Below are positions 32,852-43,794 of a DNA stretch of 64,000 nucleotides, piece after piece (position 1 is the stretch's first letter; every line of letters begins with the position of its first letter). The DNA is from Methylobacillus flagellatus (lineage in GTDB: Bacteria > Pseudomonadota > Gammaproteobacteria > Burkholderiales > Methylophilaceae). A program made the position numbers and the translations under genes. The stretch lies in the NCBI RefSeq assembly GCF_005502435.1, contig NZ_SCOU01000003.1, positions 62,001 to 126,000 on the forward strand. Reading direction: 5' to 3'. The notes beneath the pieces are model-generated. The model was not told the DNA's origin. It made no database searches and saw nothing but the letters and a program-made list of their open reading frames with translations.

Positions 32852-32880
32852 AAAAAAGGAGGCTCAGGCCCCCTTTTTTA
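32852..32880. terminator. Bidirectional terminator between ahpF and the sensor kinase gene
   Basis: AAAAAAGGAGGC pairs with GCCCCCTTTTTT, with one mismatch, around a TCAG loop. Flanking A and T runs let it end the rightward ahpF transcript and the leftward cpxR-cpxA transcript. Confidence 0.8.
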
Positions 32881-32923
32881 TTGCGCTGCTTTATTGCGCC
32901 GCGTTGATGACACCGGCGTCTGC

Positions 32924-34258
32924 TCAGCCGCTTGCCTGAGCGGCGGTATCGAATACCATCTCCACGAGCAGCCCGCCTTCGGCGCGGTTGCTTAGCAGGA
33001 TGCGTCCGTGGTGGCGCAGCACGGCACGTTTGGCGATGGCGAGGCCCAGCCCAAAGCCACCCCCCTGACTCGTGCTGGCGCGGTAGAAGGGTTCAAACAC
33101 GGCCTCCAGCTCGCTTTCGGCCAGCCCCGGTCCGTGGTCGCGCACGGTGACATGCACCCCGCTTTCATCCTGATACAGGCGCACCAGTACCGTCTGCCCG
33201 GCCGGGTTGTATTTGAGTGCATTGCGGATCACGTTCTCGAACGCGCGGTGCAGCAGCTCGTAGCTGCCCGGCATGTAGACATCGCGCGTGGCTTGCAGCA
33301 CCACTTCGCTGCCTACTGCCTGCGCTTCGAAATTGACGTCATGCACGATGTCGGCCAGCAGTTCGTTGAGGCAGATGCGCTCGTTGGAATCTGCCAGCAA
33401 ACCGGCATCCAGTCTGGCCAGTGTGAGGATCTGGCCCAGCAGGTCGTCCAGGCGCTCGGTTTCGCGTTCGATGCGTTCCAGCGCCGTGGCGAGTTTTTCC
33501 GGTTGCTGCTGGGCGAGGCCAGCCGCCAGCCGCATGCGCGCTACTGGCGAGCGCAGCTCATGCGAGACATCATGCAGCAGCTGTTTCTGCGAATCGACCA
33601 GGGTCTGCAGACGCGTGGCCATGAAGTCGAAGTCACGCCCCAGGTCTGCCAGCTCGTCGTTCCGTCTGCCCATATTGTCGCTGACGCGGGCATTGAGGTC
33701 GCCGTCGGCCAGTTTGCGGCTGGCATGTTGCAGATGCCGGATAGGCCGTGTCATGTAGCCTGCGAACAGGGCACTGAAGATCAGGCTGGCGATGAAGGCG
33801 ATCAGCATCTGCATCTCGGGTGGTGGCAGCCTGTTCTTGAGCGGGCCGCCCGGACGTTTGTGATGCGCCGGGACGAACACGATGTATTCCGCACCGCTCA
33901 CGTCCTGCGTTTTGCGCAGGCTGGGTGAAGGCTGGCTGGTGGCCAGCGATACGCGTGCCTGCTGCAGCGCCTTGGGCGGCACCGGTCTATGATAGATATC
34001 CACCCCTTGCGCGTTGACCACCAGCACGTCGATCGGCCGCGCGCTGGGCCATTGCCGGAACTGTGCATCCAGCGCGGCTTTGCCGCCGAACTGGATCGCG
34101 TTGGCGGCCATGGTGACCAAAAATTCAGAGCGCCGGTCGGTGGAGAACTCCTCGTCCGAGTTGACGCGCTCGAAATAGACCGCGATGCCCACGGCCGCAC
34201 CCGTGATCACCAGCGTCAACCAGAAGCCGATGAACATCTTCCAGAACAGTCTGCCCAT
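32924..34258 (-). CDS. cpxA: CpxA-like sensor histidine kinase
   Basis: A 444-residue inner-membrane kinase. A first membrane helix lies near residues 7-28, followed by a periplasmic sensor of roughly 120 residues and a second helix near residues 149-170. HAMP follows (TRPIRHLQHASRKLADGDLNARV), then the dimerisation box LLHDVSHELRSPVARM with phospho-acceptor His233. The ATPase N, G1 and G2 boxes are NVIRNALKYNP, DHGPGLAESELEAVFEPFYR and GGFGLGLAIAKRAV. The layout is that of CpxA/EnvZ. It follows its response regulator by 2 bp. CpxR-type boxes upstream of the pair and a Spy/CpxP-like gene nearby support the Cpx assignment. Confidence 0.85.
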   Translation of the reverse strand: MGRLFWKMFIGFWLTLVITGAAVGIAVYFERVNSDEEFSTDRRSEFLVTMAANAIQFGGKAALDAQFRQWPSARPIDVLVVNAQGVDIYHRPVPPKALQQARVSLATSQPSPSLRKTQDVSGAEYIVFVPAHHKRPGGPLKNRLPPPEMQMLIAFIASLIFSALFAGYMTRPIRHLQHASRKLADGDLNARVSDNMGRRNDELADLGRDFDFMATRLQTLVDSQKQLLHDVSHELRSPVARMRLAAGLAQQQPEKLATALERIERETERLDDLLGQILTLARLDAGLLADSNERICLNELLADIVHDVNFEAQAVGSEVVLQATRDVYMPGSYELLHRAFENVIRNALKYNPAGQTVLVRLYQDESGVHVTVRDHGPGLAESELEAVFEPFYRASTSQGGGFGLGLAIAKRAVLRHHGRILLSNRAEGGLLVEMVFDTAAQASG

Positions 34259-34260
34259 GC

Positions 34261-34947
34261 TTATTCTCCCGGGATGAGCTGGTAACCCACCCCGCGCACG
34301 GTCTGGATGGGCGAACGGCCGTCGTCCAGCAAGCCCAGTTTGGCGCGCAGATTGCTGATGTGCACATCGATGCTGCGGTCATAGCGGCTCTCGGCGCGGC
34401 CCAGAGCCTGTTCGAACAGGTCTGCCTTGCTGACCACGCGGCCTGCATTGCGGATCAGCACTTCCAGCAGGCTGTATTCGCTGCTGGTGATGTCCAGTGC
34501 CTGACCGCGCCATTCGATCATGCGTTCTGCCGGGTGGATGATGATGTTGCCGACCAGCAGTGTCTCGCCTGCAGGCTGGTTGCGCTGACCGGTGCGGCGC
34601 TGGATGGCACGCAGACGGGCCACCAGTTCACGTGGGTTGAAGGGCTTGGCCAGATAGTCATCTGCGCCCAGTTCCAGACCGATGATGCGGTCGATCTCGT
34701 CACCTTTGGCGGTGAGCATGATGACCGGGATCTGGCTGCTGGCACGGATCAGACGCAGGGTGTCGAAGCCGTTGATGCGAGGCATCATCACGTCCAGGAT
34801 CACCAGGTCAGCCTGACCTGCCAGCGCCAGTTTGGCGCCCTCTTGCCCATCGTGCACGGTCTGTATGCCGATGTCTTCGGCAGACAAGTATTCGCGCACC
34901 ATCTGACATAGTTCGATGTCGTCATCGATCATCAACACATTTAGCAA
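34261..34947 (-). CDS. cpxR: CpxR-like response regulator
   Basis: A 228-residue OmpR/PhoB-family regulator. The receiver domain has the acidic pocket MIDDDIELC, phospho-acceptor Asp52 in LVILDVMMPRING and MLTAKGDEIDR. The C-terminal winged helix includes SSEYSLLEVLIRNAGRVVSKADL, RSIDVHISNLRAKLG and IQTVRGVGYQL. I use TTG 34947, because AAAGGAG lies six bases upstream and the product then starts MLNVLMIDDD; the frame is open to 35001 without support. Three GTAAA motifs in 10-bp phase lie about 90-110 bp upstream, suggesting autoregulation and control of the divergent periplasmic-protein/efflux genes. Confidence 0.88.
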   Translation of the reverse strand: MLNVLMIDDDIELCQMVREYLSAEDIGIQTVHDGQEGAKLALAGQADLVILDVMMPRINGFDTLRLIRASSQIPVIMLTAKGDEIDRIIGLELGADDYLAKPFNPRELVARLRAIQRRTGQRNQPAGETLLVGNIIIHPAERMIEWRGQALDITSSEYSLLEVLIRNAGRVVSKADLFEQALGRAESRYDRSIDVHISNLRAKLGLLDDGRSPIQTVRGVGYQLIPGE

Positions 34948-35033
34948 TTGCGACTCCTTTCGCACAGCAGCCCCACCAGAACGGTAACAGACGCAGTGCA
35001 TTCTGCCCCCGTCCGTGGTGCCTGTGCTGGCGC

Positions 35034-35058
35034 TTTACATACTTTTACCTAGTTTTAC
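35034..35058 (-). promoter_or_regulatory. Three phased GTAAA motifs (CpxR-box array)
   Basis: On the minus strand GTAAA occurs three times with exactly 5 bp between copies; on the plus strand TTTAC is at 35034-35038, 35044-35048 and 35054-35058. GTAAA-N5-GTAAA is the established CpxR consensus. The array lies midway between the divergent cpxR-like start (34947) and the His-rich protein start (35163). Confidence 0.85.
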
Positions 35059-35162
35059 ACCAGCGTAACCCAAGCATACAAACATTTAGTGGAATATGGC
35101 CCTCATAGCAACGGGCAACAAAATCCGGGCCGCCCACCCATCGCAATTGAGGAGTACGCATC

Positions 35163-35606
35163 ATGAAGATTAGCAAGCTTATCGCTTCAAGTCTGACCGC
35201 CGTCGGTCTGGTGCTCGCGATCTCTGGCCCGGCTTATGCCGACCGTGACGACCGCGGTCATCGTGGTGGTCATGGCTACGAGAATCATAGACAGCAGCAT
35301 CGTGGTGGTGACCGTGGTCGCGATGACCGTCGTCACGATTACCGTGGCAACGACCATCGCCGTCATGACTACAGTCGCCATGACTATGGCCGTCACGATC
35401 ACTACCGTGGCAACTACTATTCCACTGGCCATCATTATGGTGGCCGCGGCGCACCGCACTACACCTATCGCCATGATCTGCCACGCCGCCATGGTGGTTA
35501 CTGGCACCACGGCTGGCATGCCGGTCGTAACGGCAGCTGGTGGATCGTGGGCAACAACTGGCAGTTCTACGCACCTCCGGTTTCCATCATCTACCGGGCT
35601 TACTAA
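35163..35606 (+). CDS. Secreted histidine/arginine-rich protein
   Basis: A 147-residue protein with a clear signal peptide (MKISKLIASSLTAVGLVLAI to AYA near residue 26). The mature part has 18 histidines and many Arg, Asp and Tyr residues in a loose repeat (RRHDY, SRHDY, GRHDH). It ends in an aromatic-rich segment, SWWIVGNNWQFYAPP. The composition suggests metal or acidic-polymer binding in the periplasm or at the envelope; this is inference. I do not recognise a family. GAGGAG precedes the ATG. It is the first gene rightward of the CpxR boxes and 48 bp before the Spy/CpxP-like gene. Confidence 0.8.
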   Translation: MKISKLIASSLTAVGLVLAISGPAYADRDDRGHRGGHGYENHRQQHRGGDRGRDDRRHDYRGNDHRRHDYSRHDYGRHDHYRGNYYSTGHHYGGRGAPHYTYRHDLPRRHGGYWHHGWHAGRNGSWWIVGNNWQFYAPPVSIIYRAY

Positions 35607-35654
35607 GCCGACTTGATGCCGTTATTTCTTGAACCATTGAAAAGGAACATCACC

Positions 35655-36164
35655 ATGCAATCCAATCGTAAACATCTCATGCTGGCAGGCGTTTTCGCTG
35701 CCGTTCTATCCACCCTGAGCATCAGCAGCTTTGCCGGTTCAGGTGAAAAGTGTCACGGTCCGGCGCGTGGCGAACACGCTAGCCACCGAGGCCATGGCCC
35801 GGACGGCAAGGGGCCACAGGGCGCGTTCTGGCAGCACAAGATGGACAAGCTGAAGATGACGCCTGAGCAACAGGCGCAGGCCAAGCAGATCTTCGAAAAG
35901 CAGCGCGCCGCACAGGAAAAGAACCGTGAGGCCATGCGCGAGACACAGCAGGCTTTGTATGCAGCTTCGCGTACCAAGGATTTTGACCGTAGTCGTGTCG
36001 AACAGCTTGCTAACGACCAGGCCAAGCTGCGTGCCCAGATGACGGTTGCCCGTGCCGAGGCCATGCATCAGTTCTTTGCCGTGCTGACCGAAGAGCAGAA
36101 GCAGCAGATGCAACAGTGGCGTGAAAAGCGCAAACCGGCAGACAAGGCGCCTACGGCTAGCTGA
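35655..36164 (+). CDS. Spy/CpxP-family periplasmic protein
   Basis: A 169-residue protein with signal peptide (HLMLAGVFAAVLSTLSISSF, then A). The mature part is helical and contains LKMTPEQQAQAKQIFEKQRA near residue 71 and FFAVLTEEQKQQMQQWREKR near residue 138, the two LTxxQ-type motifs of the Spy/CpxP family. Members act as ATP-independent chaperones or as feedback inhibitors of CpxA. The start at 35655 has AAAGGA upstream; the frame is open 42 bases further. A terminator follows at 36214-36249. Confidence 0.88.
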   Translation: MQSNRKHLMLAGVFAAVLSTLSISSFAGSGEKCHGPARGEHASHRGHGPDGKGPQGAFWQHKMDKLKMTPEQQAQAKQIFEKQRAAQEKNREAMRETQQALYAASRTKDFDRSRVEQLANDQAKLRAQMTVARAEAMHQFFAVLTEEQKQQMQQWREKRKPADKAPTAS

Positions 36165-36213
36165 GTCCGTTCCGTGGCACTTAACTGAGGAAACTCGCTC
36201 CACCTCACCGGGT

Positions 36214-36249
36214 CTTCAGGTAATGTATCGCATTACCTGAAGCCTTTTT
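36214..36249 (+). terminator. Terminator after the Spy/CpxP-like gene
   Basis: CTTCAGGTAATG pairs perfectly with CATTACCTGAAG around TATCG and is followed by a T run. Being a 12-bp palindrome before mdtA, it could also serve as an operator, but the T run favours termination. Confidence 0.75.
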
Positions 36250-36289
36250 ACCCTACTGCTTTTTCTGTAACGCGACCCAGAGAATAATC

Positions 36290-37600
36290 ATGACGGCCAG
36301 TCCCGCCCCTCGTTCCTCTTCCTTTATCCGTAGTGTGCTGCCATGGTTGTTTGTGTTGGCGCTGCTGGCAGCGGCCGCCTGGTGGTTCTGGCCAGTGGCG
36401 TCTGATGATCAGGCCGCTGACCAGGCTGCACAGCAGGCCGCAGCGGACAAACCGGGGCCGCCTGGCAAGCCAGGCAAATTCGGTAAAAAGGGCGGCCGTG
36501 GTGGCGACCAGATGTCCACCGTGGGCGTGGCAGAAGTGAAGCAGCAGGACATCCCCCAATACCTGAACGCCATCGGCACCGTCACGCCGATCAGCAATGT
36601 CATCGTCAAGCCGCGCGTGGACGGCCAGCTGATCCGTGTGCTGTTCAAGGAAGGCCAATATGTGAACAAGGGCGATTTGCTGGCCGAGATCGATGCGCGT
36701 CCCTATCAGGTGCAATTGACGCAGGCGGAAGGCCAGATGGCGCGTGACCGCGCCTTGCTCAAGAACGCCGAACTGGATCTGCAGCGCTATCAGACTCTGC
36801 TGGCGCAGGACTCGCTGGCCAAGCAACAGCTGGATACGCAAGAGTCGCTGGTGCGCCAGTATCAGGGGGCCATCCAGACCGACCAGGGCGTGATCGACAA
36901 CGCCAAACTGCAGCTCAGTTTCACGCGCATCACCGCGCCAGTGAGCGGTCGCATCGGCTTGCGTCTGGTGGATGCCGGCAATATGGTGAGCAGTGCGGAT
37001 GCCACCGGCCTGCTCACTATCGCGCAGATCAAGCCCATCAATGTGGTGTTCTCGCTGCCGCAGGACGATCTGCCTGCGGTGCTGGGCCCACTGCGCAAAG
37101 GTGAGCGACTGCCGGTCAGTGCCTACGCACGTGACCAGAAGACCCTGCTGGCCGAAGGCGTGCTGAGCAGCCTGGATAACCAGGTCGATACCACCACCGG
37201 CACCGTCAAACTCAAAGGCGAATTCAGCAATGCAGACGAAGCCTTGTTCCCCAGCCAGTTCGTCAATGTGCGACTGCTCACCTCCACGCTGAAGCAAGTA
37301 CTGACCGTGCCCAACAACGCCGTGCTGCGTGGTGCACAGGGCGACTATGTGTACGTGGTCAAGGCTGACCGTACCGTGACCGTGAAGCCGGTGCAGGTGT
37401 TGACCATAGAAGGTGACATCACCGCAGTCCGTGCTGAATTGCAGCCTGGCCAGCAGGTGGTCACCGACGGCGCTGACAAACTGCGTGAAGGTGCAGAAGT
37501 GGCGCTGGCCAAGCCTGTGGTGTTATCCGACAAGACGGACAAGCCAAGAGGTAGGCGTGCTGATGCCTCGTCTGCCAAACCAGCCCGCGCTGCGCCATGA
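36290..37600 (+). CDS. mdtA: RND efflux periplasmic adaptor MdtA
   Basis: A 436-residue membrane fusion protein linking the RND pump to the outer-membrane channel. An N-terminal membrane helix ([20 protein letters not shown], residues 13-32) is followed by a lysine/glycine-rich linker. The barrel-sandwich hybrid starts at [22 protein letters not shown], with an alpha-helical hairpin ([20 protein letters not shown]) and a beta barrel with [16 protein letters not shown]-type sequence. The C-terminus is basic. Its last four bases overlap mdtB. Order and motifs fit MdtABC rather than AcrAB. Confidence 0.92.
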   Translation: MTASPAPRSSSFIRSVLPWLFVLALLAAAAWWFWPVASDDQAADQAAQQAAADKPGPPGKPGKFGKKGGRGGDQMSTVGVAEVKQQDIPQYLNAIGTVTPISNVIVKPRVDGQLIRVLFKEGQYVNKGDLLAEIDARPYQVQLTQAEGQMARDRALLKNAELDLQRYQTLLAQDSLAKQQLDTQESLVRQYQGAIQTDQGVIDNAKLQLSFTRITAPVSGRIGLRLVDAGNMVSSADATGLLTIAQIKPINVVFSLPQDDLPAVLGPLRKGERLPVSAYARDQKTLLAEGVLSSLDNQVDTTTGTVKLKGEFSNADEALFPSQFVNVRLLTSTLKQVLTVPNNAVLRGAQGDYVYVVKADRTVTVKPVQVLTIEGDITAVRAELQPGQQVVTDGADKLREGAEVALAKPVVLSDKTDKPRGRRADASSAKPARAAP

Positions 37601-40600
37601 ACCCGTCACGCATCTTCATCCTGAGGCCGATCGCGACCTCACTGCTGATGCTGGCGATCCTCATCGTCGGCCTGCTTGCCTACCGCCTGCTGCCCTTGTC
37701 CGCCCTGCCCGAGGTGGATTACCCCACCATCCAGGTGGTGACGCTGTATCCGGGCGCCAGTCCGGAGGTCACGGCGGCCTCCATCACTGGCCCGCTGGAG
37801 CGGCAGTTCGGGCAGATGCCGGGGCTGGTGCAGATGTCGTCCAGCAGCTCGGGTGGTGCTTCGGTGATCACCCTGCAGTTCAGCTTGGAACGCACGCTGG
37901 ATTCAGCGCAGCAGGAAGTACAGGCGGCCATCAATGCCGCCACCAGCCTGCTGCCGCAGGACTTGCCCACGCCGCCCATCTACAGCAAGGTGAATCCGGC
38001 GGATACACCCATCATCACGCTGGCCATCACCTCGGACACCCTGCCGCTGCCCAGCTTGCAGGACCTGACCGATACACGTCTGGCGCAGAAGATCTCGCAA
38101 TTGTCCGGGGTGGGCCTGGTGTCGCTGAGTGGCGGTCAGCGCCCCGCGGTGCGCATTCAGGTGGACCCTGGCGCACTGGCCGCGCAAGGCCTCAATATCG
38201 ATGATGTGCGCACCGCCGTCACTAGCGGCAATGTGAATCAGGCCAAGGGCAGTTTCGACGGCCCGTCACGGGCGTCCACCATCGACGCCAATGACCAGCT
38301 GCGCAGCCCGGAAGATTACCGTAAGTTAGTGCTTGCTTACCGCAACGGTGCGGCAGTCAAGCTGGGCGATGTGGCCACACTGGTGGACGGCGCCGAGAAC
38401 AGCAAGCTGGCCGCCTGGGCCAATGGCAAACCAGCCATCCTGCTCAATGTGCAACGCCAGCCTGGCGCCAATGTGATCAAGGTGGTGGACAGCATCCGTG
38501 CCCTGCTGCCGGAGTTGCAGGCCAATCTGCCCGCCGACATGCGCGTGGAGGTGTTGAGTGACCGCACCGTCAACATACGCGCCGCCCTGCACGATGTGCA
38601 GTTCGAGCTGGTGCTGGCGGTGACGCTGGTGGTGCTGGTGATCTTCCTGTTCCTGCGCAACCTGCGCGCCACCATCATCCCGGCGGTGGCCGTGCCGCTG
38701 TCGCTGGTCGGCACCTTTGCCGTGATGTATGTGGCGGGTTTCAGCATCAACAACCTGACCCTGATGGCCTTGACCATCGCCGCCGGTTTTGTGGTGGATG
38801 ACGCCATCGTCATGATAGAGAACATCGCGCGCTATCTGGAGCGCGGCGAAAGCGCCATGCAGGCCGCGCTCAAAGGCGCCAGCCAGATCGGCTTCACCAT
38901 CATCTCGCTGACGCTGTCGCTGATCGCCGTGCTCATCCCCTTGCTGTTCATGGGCGATGTGGTCGGCCGCCTGTTCCGCGAGTTCGCCATCACGCTGGCG
39001 GTGGCCATCCTGATCTCGGCCGTGGTCTCACTTACGCTGACGCCTATGATGTGCGCGCGCTTGTTGCGGCATATCCCGGAGCAGGAGCGCAGCCGCTTCG
39101 ATGTGGTGGTCGGCAAGGGCTTCGACCGGCTGGCCGCCGCCTATGGACGTGCGCTGCAATGGGTGCTGGCGCGTCAGCCCATGGTGGTGGTGGTGGCAGT
39201 GGCGACGCTGGCACTCACCGTAGCGCTGTATGTGATGATTCCCAAGGGCTTCTTCCCGGTGCAGGACACCGGCTTGCTGCAAGGCATCACTGAAGCGCCG
39301 CAAACGGTTTCCTTCACCGCCATGGCCGAGCGTCAGCAACGCCTGGCCGAGGTGATGGGGGATGACCCGGACGTGGCCAGCGTCACCTCCTTTATCGGCG
39401 TGGACGGCATCAACGCCACACTGAATAGTGGTCGCTTGCTCATCAACCTGAAGCCGCATGCAGAGCGGGATGCCTCGGCGGATACCATCCTGGCGCGTCT
39501 GCAGCAGCGTGCCGCAGAAGTGACCGGCATCCATGTCTATCTGCAGCCGGTGCAGGACCTCACCATCGAGGACAAGGTCAGCCGCAACCAGTACCAATAC
39601 ACGCTGAGCAATCCGGACCAGCAGCAGCTCAACATCTGGGTACCGCGCTTGCAGCAGGCACTGGCCGGGTTGCCGCAGATCGCCGAAGTCAGCAGTGACT
39701 TGCAGCAGAAAGGCCTGCAGGCCTATGTGGATATCGACAGACAGGCGGCGGGACGCCTGGGCATCAGCGTGGCGGACATCAACAATGCGCTGTACAGCGC
39801 CTATGGCCAGCGCATGATCTCCACTATCTTCACGCAGTCCAACCAATACCGCGTGATCCTGGAAGTACGTCCTGACTTGCAGCAAAGTCCGCAGGCGCTG
39901 TCCAACCTTTACCTCACCACCGCAGAAGGTGCGCAAGTGCCGTTGACGGCGGTGGCCAGCGTGCGCGAGCAGCAAGCCGCGCTGCTGGTGAGCCGGCTGG
40001 GCCAGTTCCCGGTGAGCACGCTGTCGTTCAATCTGGCAGAAGGCTATTCACTGGGGGATGCGGTGCAGGCCATCGAGCAGGCACAGGCCGAACTTGGCCT
40101 GCCGGACAGCATGCAGACCAGTTTCCAGGGCGCTGCCCAGGCGTTCCGGGCTGCGTTGGGCAATCAGCTGTGGCTGATCCTGGCGGCCATCATCACTGTC
40201 TACATCCTGCTGGGCGTTTTGTACGAAAGCTTCATCCATCCGGTGACCATCCTGTCCACGCTGCCCAGTGCCGGGGTGGGGGCCTTGCTGGCCCTGATGC
40301 TGAGCGGCAGCGACCTCGGTGTGGTGGCCATCATCGGCATCATCCTGCTGATCGGTATCGTCAAGAAGAACGCCATCATGATGATCGACTTTGCGCTGGA
40401 CGCGCAGCGTAACGAAGGCAAATCCCCCGAGGAGGCCATCTACCAGGCCTGTCTGCTGCGCTTGCGCCCTATCCTGATGACCACCATGGCGGCCATGCTG
40501 GGTGCGCTACCGCTGGTGATCGCGGGCGGTGTGGGCTCGGAGCTGCGTCAGCCGCTGGGTATCGCGCTGGTGGGTGGTTTGTTGCTGAGTCAGGTGCTAA

Positions 40601-40683
40601 CACTGTTCACCACCCCGGTGATCTATTTGGCCTTTGACCGCACGGCACAGCGCCTGCGGCAGTGGACTGCCAGGGCGGCCTGA
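37597..40683 (+). CDS. mdtB: RND multidrug transporter MdtB
   Basis: A 1028-residue inner-membrane proton/drug antiporter of the HAE1 family with 12 membrane helices and two large periplasmic loops. Landmarks are [19 protein letters not shown] at the N-terminus, [20 protein letters not shown], the helix 4 proton-relay sequence [19 protein letters not shown] with paired Asp, and the repeat-two [18 protein letters not shown]. In E. coli MdtB and MdtC form a heterotrimer. The ATG overlaps mdtA and the stop is 1 bp before mdtC, so translation is coupled. Confidence 0.93.
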   Translation: MNPSRIFILRPIATSLLMLAILIVGLLAYRLLPLSALPEVDYPTIQVVTLYPGASPEVTAASITGPLERQFGQMPGLVQMSSSSSGGASVITLQFSLERTLDSAQQEVQAAINAATSLLPQDLPTPPIYSKVNPADTPIITLAITSDTLPLPSLQDLTDTRLAQKISQLSGVGLVSLSGGQRPAVRIQVDPGALAAQGLNIDDVRTAVTSGNVNQAKGSFDGPSRASTIDANDQLRSPEDYRKLVLAYRNGAAVKLGDVATLVDGAENSKLAAWANGKPAILLNVQRQPGANVIKVVDSIRALLPELQANLPADMRVEVLSDRTVNIRAALHDVQFELVLAVTLVVLVIFLFLRNLRATIIPAVAVPLSLVGTFAVMYVAGFSINNLTLMALTIAAGFVVDDAIVMIENIARYLERGESAMQAALKGASQIGFTIISLTLSLIAVLIPLLFMGDVVGRLFREFAITLAVAILISAVVSLTLTPMMCARLLRHIPEQERSRFDVVVGKGFDRLAAAYGRALQWVLARQPMVVVVAVATLALTVALYVMIPKGFFPVQDTGLLQGITEAPQTVSFTAMAERQQRLAEVMGDDPDVASVTSFIGVDGINATLNSGRLLINLKPHAERDASADTILARLQQRAAEVTGIHVYLQPVQDLTIEDKVSRNQYQYTLSNPDQQQLNIWVPRLQQALAGLPQIAEVSSDLQQKGLQAYVDIDRQAAGRLGISVADINNALYSAYGQRMISTIFTQSNQYRVILEVRPDLQQSPQALSNLYLTTAEGAQVPLTAVASVREQQAALLVSRLGQFPVSTLSFNLAEGYSLGDAVQAIEQAQAELGLPDSMQTSFQGAAQAFRAALGNQLWLILAAIITVYILLGVLYESFIHPVTILSTLPSAGVGALLALMLSGSDLGVVAIIGIILLIGIVKKNAIMMIDFALDAQRNEGKSPEEAIYQACLLRLRPILMTTMAAMLGALPLVIAGGVGSELRQPLGIALVGGLLLSQVLTLFTTPVIYLAFDRTAQRLRQWTARAA

Positions 40684-40684
40684 T

Positions 40685-43600
40685 ATGTCCATGATGGCAT
40701 TATTCGTGCGGCGGCCGGTGGCCACCACCTTGTTGACGCTGGGTATCGTGCTGGCCGGTTTTGTGGGTTTGCGTCAGTTGCCGGTAGCCCCTTTGCCGCA
40801 AGTGGAGTACCCGAACATCTCGGTGAGTGCCAGCTTGCCTGGCGCCAGCCCGGAGATCATGGCCAGCAGCGTGGCCACGCCGCTGGAGCGCGCGCTGGGG
40901 CGTATCGCCGGGGTCACCGAGATCACTTCCAGCAGCTCGCTGGGCTCGGTGCGTATCAATCTGGAATTCGATCTGGACCGTGACATCGACGGGGCCGCAC
41001 GCGATGTGCAGGCGGCCATCAACGCGGCACGCAGCACCCTGCCCACCGGCCTGCCGTCCAACCCCACCTACCGCAAGGTGAACCCGGCTTCTGCGCCCAT
41101 CATGATCCTGGCGCTGACCTCGGACACCATGCGGCGCGGCGAGCTGTATGACTACGCCTCCACCATCCTGGCGCAGAAGATCGCGCAGGTGCGCGGCATC
41201 GGTGAAGTCAGCGTGGGCGGCAGCTCCCTGCCGGCGGTGCGTGTGGATATAGACCCGCGTGCGCTCAACAAGTACGACCTGGACCTGGACGAGGTGCGTA
41301 ACTCCATCGCCAGCAACAACGTCAACCGTCCCAAGGGCGCACTGGCGGGCAGCGAGCAGCAATGGCAGATCGCCGCTAACGACCAGCTGGATAGTGCCGA
41401 GGATTTCCTGCCCATGATCATCCGCTACCGCAATGCGGCGGCGGTGCGTCTGGGAGACGTGGCCGAGGTCACGGATTCGGTGCAGGACCTGCGCAACGCG
41501 GGCCTGTCCGACGGCAAACCGGCCGTGCTGCTCATGGTGCGTGCACAGCCGGGTGGCAACATCATCGAGGCGGTGGACCGCGTCAAGGAGCTGATGCCTG
41601 TGCTGCGTGCCAGTGTGCCGGCCGCCATCGACATCGCCCTGGTTCAGGACCGCACCGTGGGCATACGCGCGTCCATCTATGTGGTGACGCATACCCTGTT
41701 CATCGCCATCGCGCTGGTGATCCTGGTGGTGTTCATCTTTTTGCGTGACTGGCGCGCCACCATGATCCCCGCCATCGCCGTGCCGGTGTCGCTGATCGGC
41801 ACCTTTGCCGCCATGTACCTGTGCGGTTACAGCCTGAACACCTTGTCGCTGATGGCGCTCACCATCGCCACCGGTTTTGTGGTGGACGATGCCATCGTGG
41901 TGGTGGAGAACGTCACGCGCCAGCTGGAGGCCGGCGCCAGCCGCATGCAGGCGGCCTTGCAGGGCGCGCGCGAGGTGAGTTTCACCGTGCTGGCGATGAG
42001 TCTGTCGCTGGTGGCGGTGTTCATCCCCATTCTGTTCATGGGCGGCATCGTCGGGCGTTTCTTCCGCGAATTCGCGGTGACGCTGTCGGTGGCCATTCTG
42101 GTGTCGCTGGTGGTGTCGCTGACGCTGGTGCCCATGCTGTGCGCGCGCTGGCTGCGCGACAAGCCGGTGCAGCCGGGACGGGTCAGTCTGGCGTTCGAGC
42201 GTGCGTTCACGCGTATGCAGAACGGCTATGCACGCAGCCTGCACTGGGCCTTGCGTTTTCGCGCCCTGATGCTGGTGCTGTTGCTGGCCACCATCAGCCT
42301 CAATGTGTATTTGTATGTGGTCATCCCCAAGGGCTTCTTCCCGCAACAGGATATCGGCCGTATCGCCGGTTCCATCCAAGCTGACCAGCAGATCTCGTTC
42401 CAGTCCATGCAGGACAAGCTCACCCATTTTATGGACATCGTGCGCCGTGACCCGGCGGTGGAAAGTGTGGTCGGCTTCACCGGCGGTGGTCGCCGCAACA
42501 GTGGTGTGATGTTCCTGGCCCTGAAGCCGGTGGCGCAGCGTGATGTGAGCACCGACGAAGTCATCAACCGCCTGCGTGAACAGCTCAAGGGTGAGCCGGG
42601 TGCCCAGTTGTTCCTGCAATCGGTGCAGGACATCCGTATCGGTGGGCGTCAGGGCAATGCGCAATACCAGTACACCCTGCAAAGTGACAACCTCAAGGAC
42701 CTGCGTGACTGGGCGCCGCAGATCCGCAAGGCGCTGAGTCAGCTGCCCGAGCTGCAGGATGTGAATACCGACGAGGAAGATCGCGGCCTGCAAACCTCGC
42801 TGGTGATAGACCGCGACACGGCCGCCCGGCTGGGCATCAGCATGGCGCAGATCAACAGCGCGCTCAATAACGCCTTCGGCCAGCGCCTGGTGTCCGTGAT
42901 CTATAACCCGCTCAACCAGTACCGCGTGGTGATGGAGCTGGCGCCCGAGTTCAGTGCCGATGCGCGCGCCCTGCAATATATCTATGTGCGTGCCGCCGAT
43001 GGTACCCAGGTGCCGCTGTCCTCCTTCAGTCGCTACGAACTGACGCGCACCGCACTGGAGGTGAACCATCAGGCCCAGTTCGCGGCCACCACGGTGACTT
43101 TCAACCTCACCGATGGCATCTCGCTGGGGGAAGCCACCGAGCTGATACGCGACACCTTTGTGAGTATCGGTGTGCCGCCTTCGGTACAGGGCGCATTCGC
43201 GGGCACGGCCAAGGTGTTCCAGCAGTCGCTCAAGAGTCAGCCCTGGCTGATCCTGGCGACCTTGCTGGCCGTGTATATCGTGCTGGGCATCCTGTATGAG
43301 AGCCTGTTGCACCCGCTGACCATCCTGTCCACCTTGCCCAGTGCCGGGGTCGGCGCGCTGCTGGCCTTGCTGGCCATGGGGCAGGATCTGAACCTGATCG
43401 GCATCATAGGCGTGATCCTGCTGATCGGCATCGTCAAGAAAAACGCCATCATGATGATCGACTTTGCACTGATGGCGGAACGTGAGCAGGGTTTGTCCGC
43501 GCAGGATGCCATTTTCAAGGCCTGCCAGATGCGCCTGCGCCCTATCCTGATGACCACCATGGCCGCCCTGCTGGGTGCAGTGCCGCTGGCGGTGGGGATA

Positions 43601-43786
43601 GGCGAAGGTGCCGAGCTGCGCCAGCCGCTGGGTATCGCCATCGTTGGCGGCCTGATGGTGAGTCAGTTGCTTACTTTGTATACCACGCCTGTGGTGTACC
43701 TCTATATGGACGCGGCACGGCGCCGCTGTTGGAAGCGCGGCAGCGCAAGCCAGCCGCGATTGGCGACAACACTGGGACAAGGATGA
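40685..43786 (+). CDS. mdtC: RND multidrug transporter MdtC
   Basis: A 1033-residue HAE1-family pump protein paralogous to MdtB. It begins [19 protein letters not shown] and keeps the same landmarks: [19 protein letters not shown] in helix 4 and [18 protein letters not shown] in helix 10. ATG 40685 is 1 base after the mdtB stop; an in-frame upstream start inside mdtB is rejected. The stop overlaps a possible start of the channel gene (ATGA). Two different RND subunits in one operon mark a hetero-oligomeric pump. Confidence 0.93.
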   Translation: MSMMALFVRRPVATTLLTLGIVLAGFVGLRQLPVAPLPQVEYPNISVSASLPGASPEIMASSVATPLERALGRIAGVTEITSSSSLGSVRINLEFDLDRDIDGAARDVQAAINAARSTLPTGLPSNPTYRKVNPASAPIMILALTSDTMRRGELYDYASTILAQKIAQVRGIGEVSVGGSSLPAVRVDIDPRALNKYDLDLDEVRNSIASNNVNRPKGALAGSEQQWQIAANDQLDSAEDFLPMIIRYRNAAAVRLGDVAEVTDSVQDLRNAGLSDGKPAVLLMVRAQPGGNIIEAVDRVKELMPVLRASVPAAIDIALVQDRTVGIRASIYVVTHTLFIAIALVILVVFIFLRDWRATMIPAIAVPVSLIGTFAAMYLCGYSLNTLSLMALTIATGFVVDDAIVVVENVTRQLEAGASRMQAALQGAREVSFTVLAMSLSLVAVFIPILFMGGIVGRFFREFAVTLSVAILVSLVVSLTLVPMLCARWLRDKPVQPGRVSLAFERAFTRMQNGYARSLHWALRFRALMLVLLLATISLNVYLYVVIPKGFFPQQDIGRIAGSIQADQQISFQSMQDKLTHFMDIVRRDPAVESVVGFTGGGRRNSGVMFLALKPVAQRDVSTDEVINRLREQLKGEPGAQLFLQSVQDIRIGGRQGNAQYQYTLQSDNLKDLRDWAPQIRKALSQLPELQDVNTDEEDRGLQTSLVIDRDTAARLGISMAQINSALNNAFGQRLVSVIYNPLNQYRVVMELAPEFSADARALQYIYVRAADGTQVPLSSFSRYELTRTALEVNHQAQFAATTVTFNLTDGISLGEATELIRDTFVSIGVPPSVQGAFAGTAKVFQQSLKSQPWLILATLLAVYIVLGILYESLLHPLTILSTLPSAGVGALLALLAMGQDLNLIGIIGVILLIGIVKKNAIMMIDFALMAEREQGLSAQDAIFKACQMRLRPILMTTMAALLGAVPLAVGIGEGAELRQPLGIAIVGGLMVSQLLTLYTTPVVYLYMDAARRRCWKRGSASQPRLATTLGQG

Positions 43787-43794
43787 GACACACG

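Noticed and set aside
35252-35420. Possible CRISPR-like short repeats
   Set aside because: The repeats are coding repeats for RHDY-type units, with no constant spacer length.
35187-35519. Antisense frames over the His-rich protein gene
   Set aside because: They arise from the repetitive codons of the sense gene; the sense frame has a signal peptide and a strong ribosome site.
35236-35616. Alternative plus-strand frame over the His-rich gene rich in Val, Met and Thr
   Set aside because: Low-complexity repeat (TVVAMT-like) caused by frame shift of the CAT/CGT repeats; no ribosome site or signal peptide.
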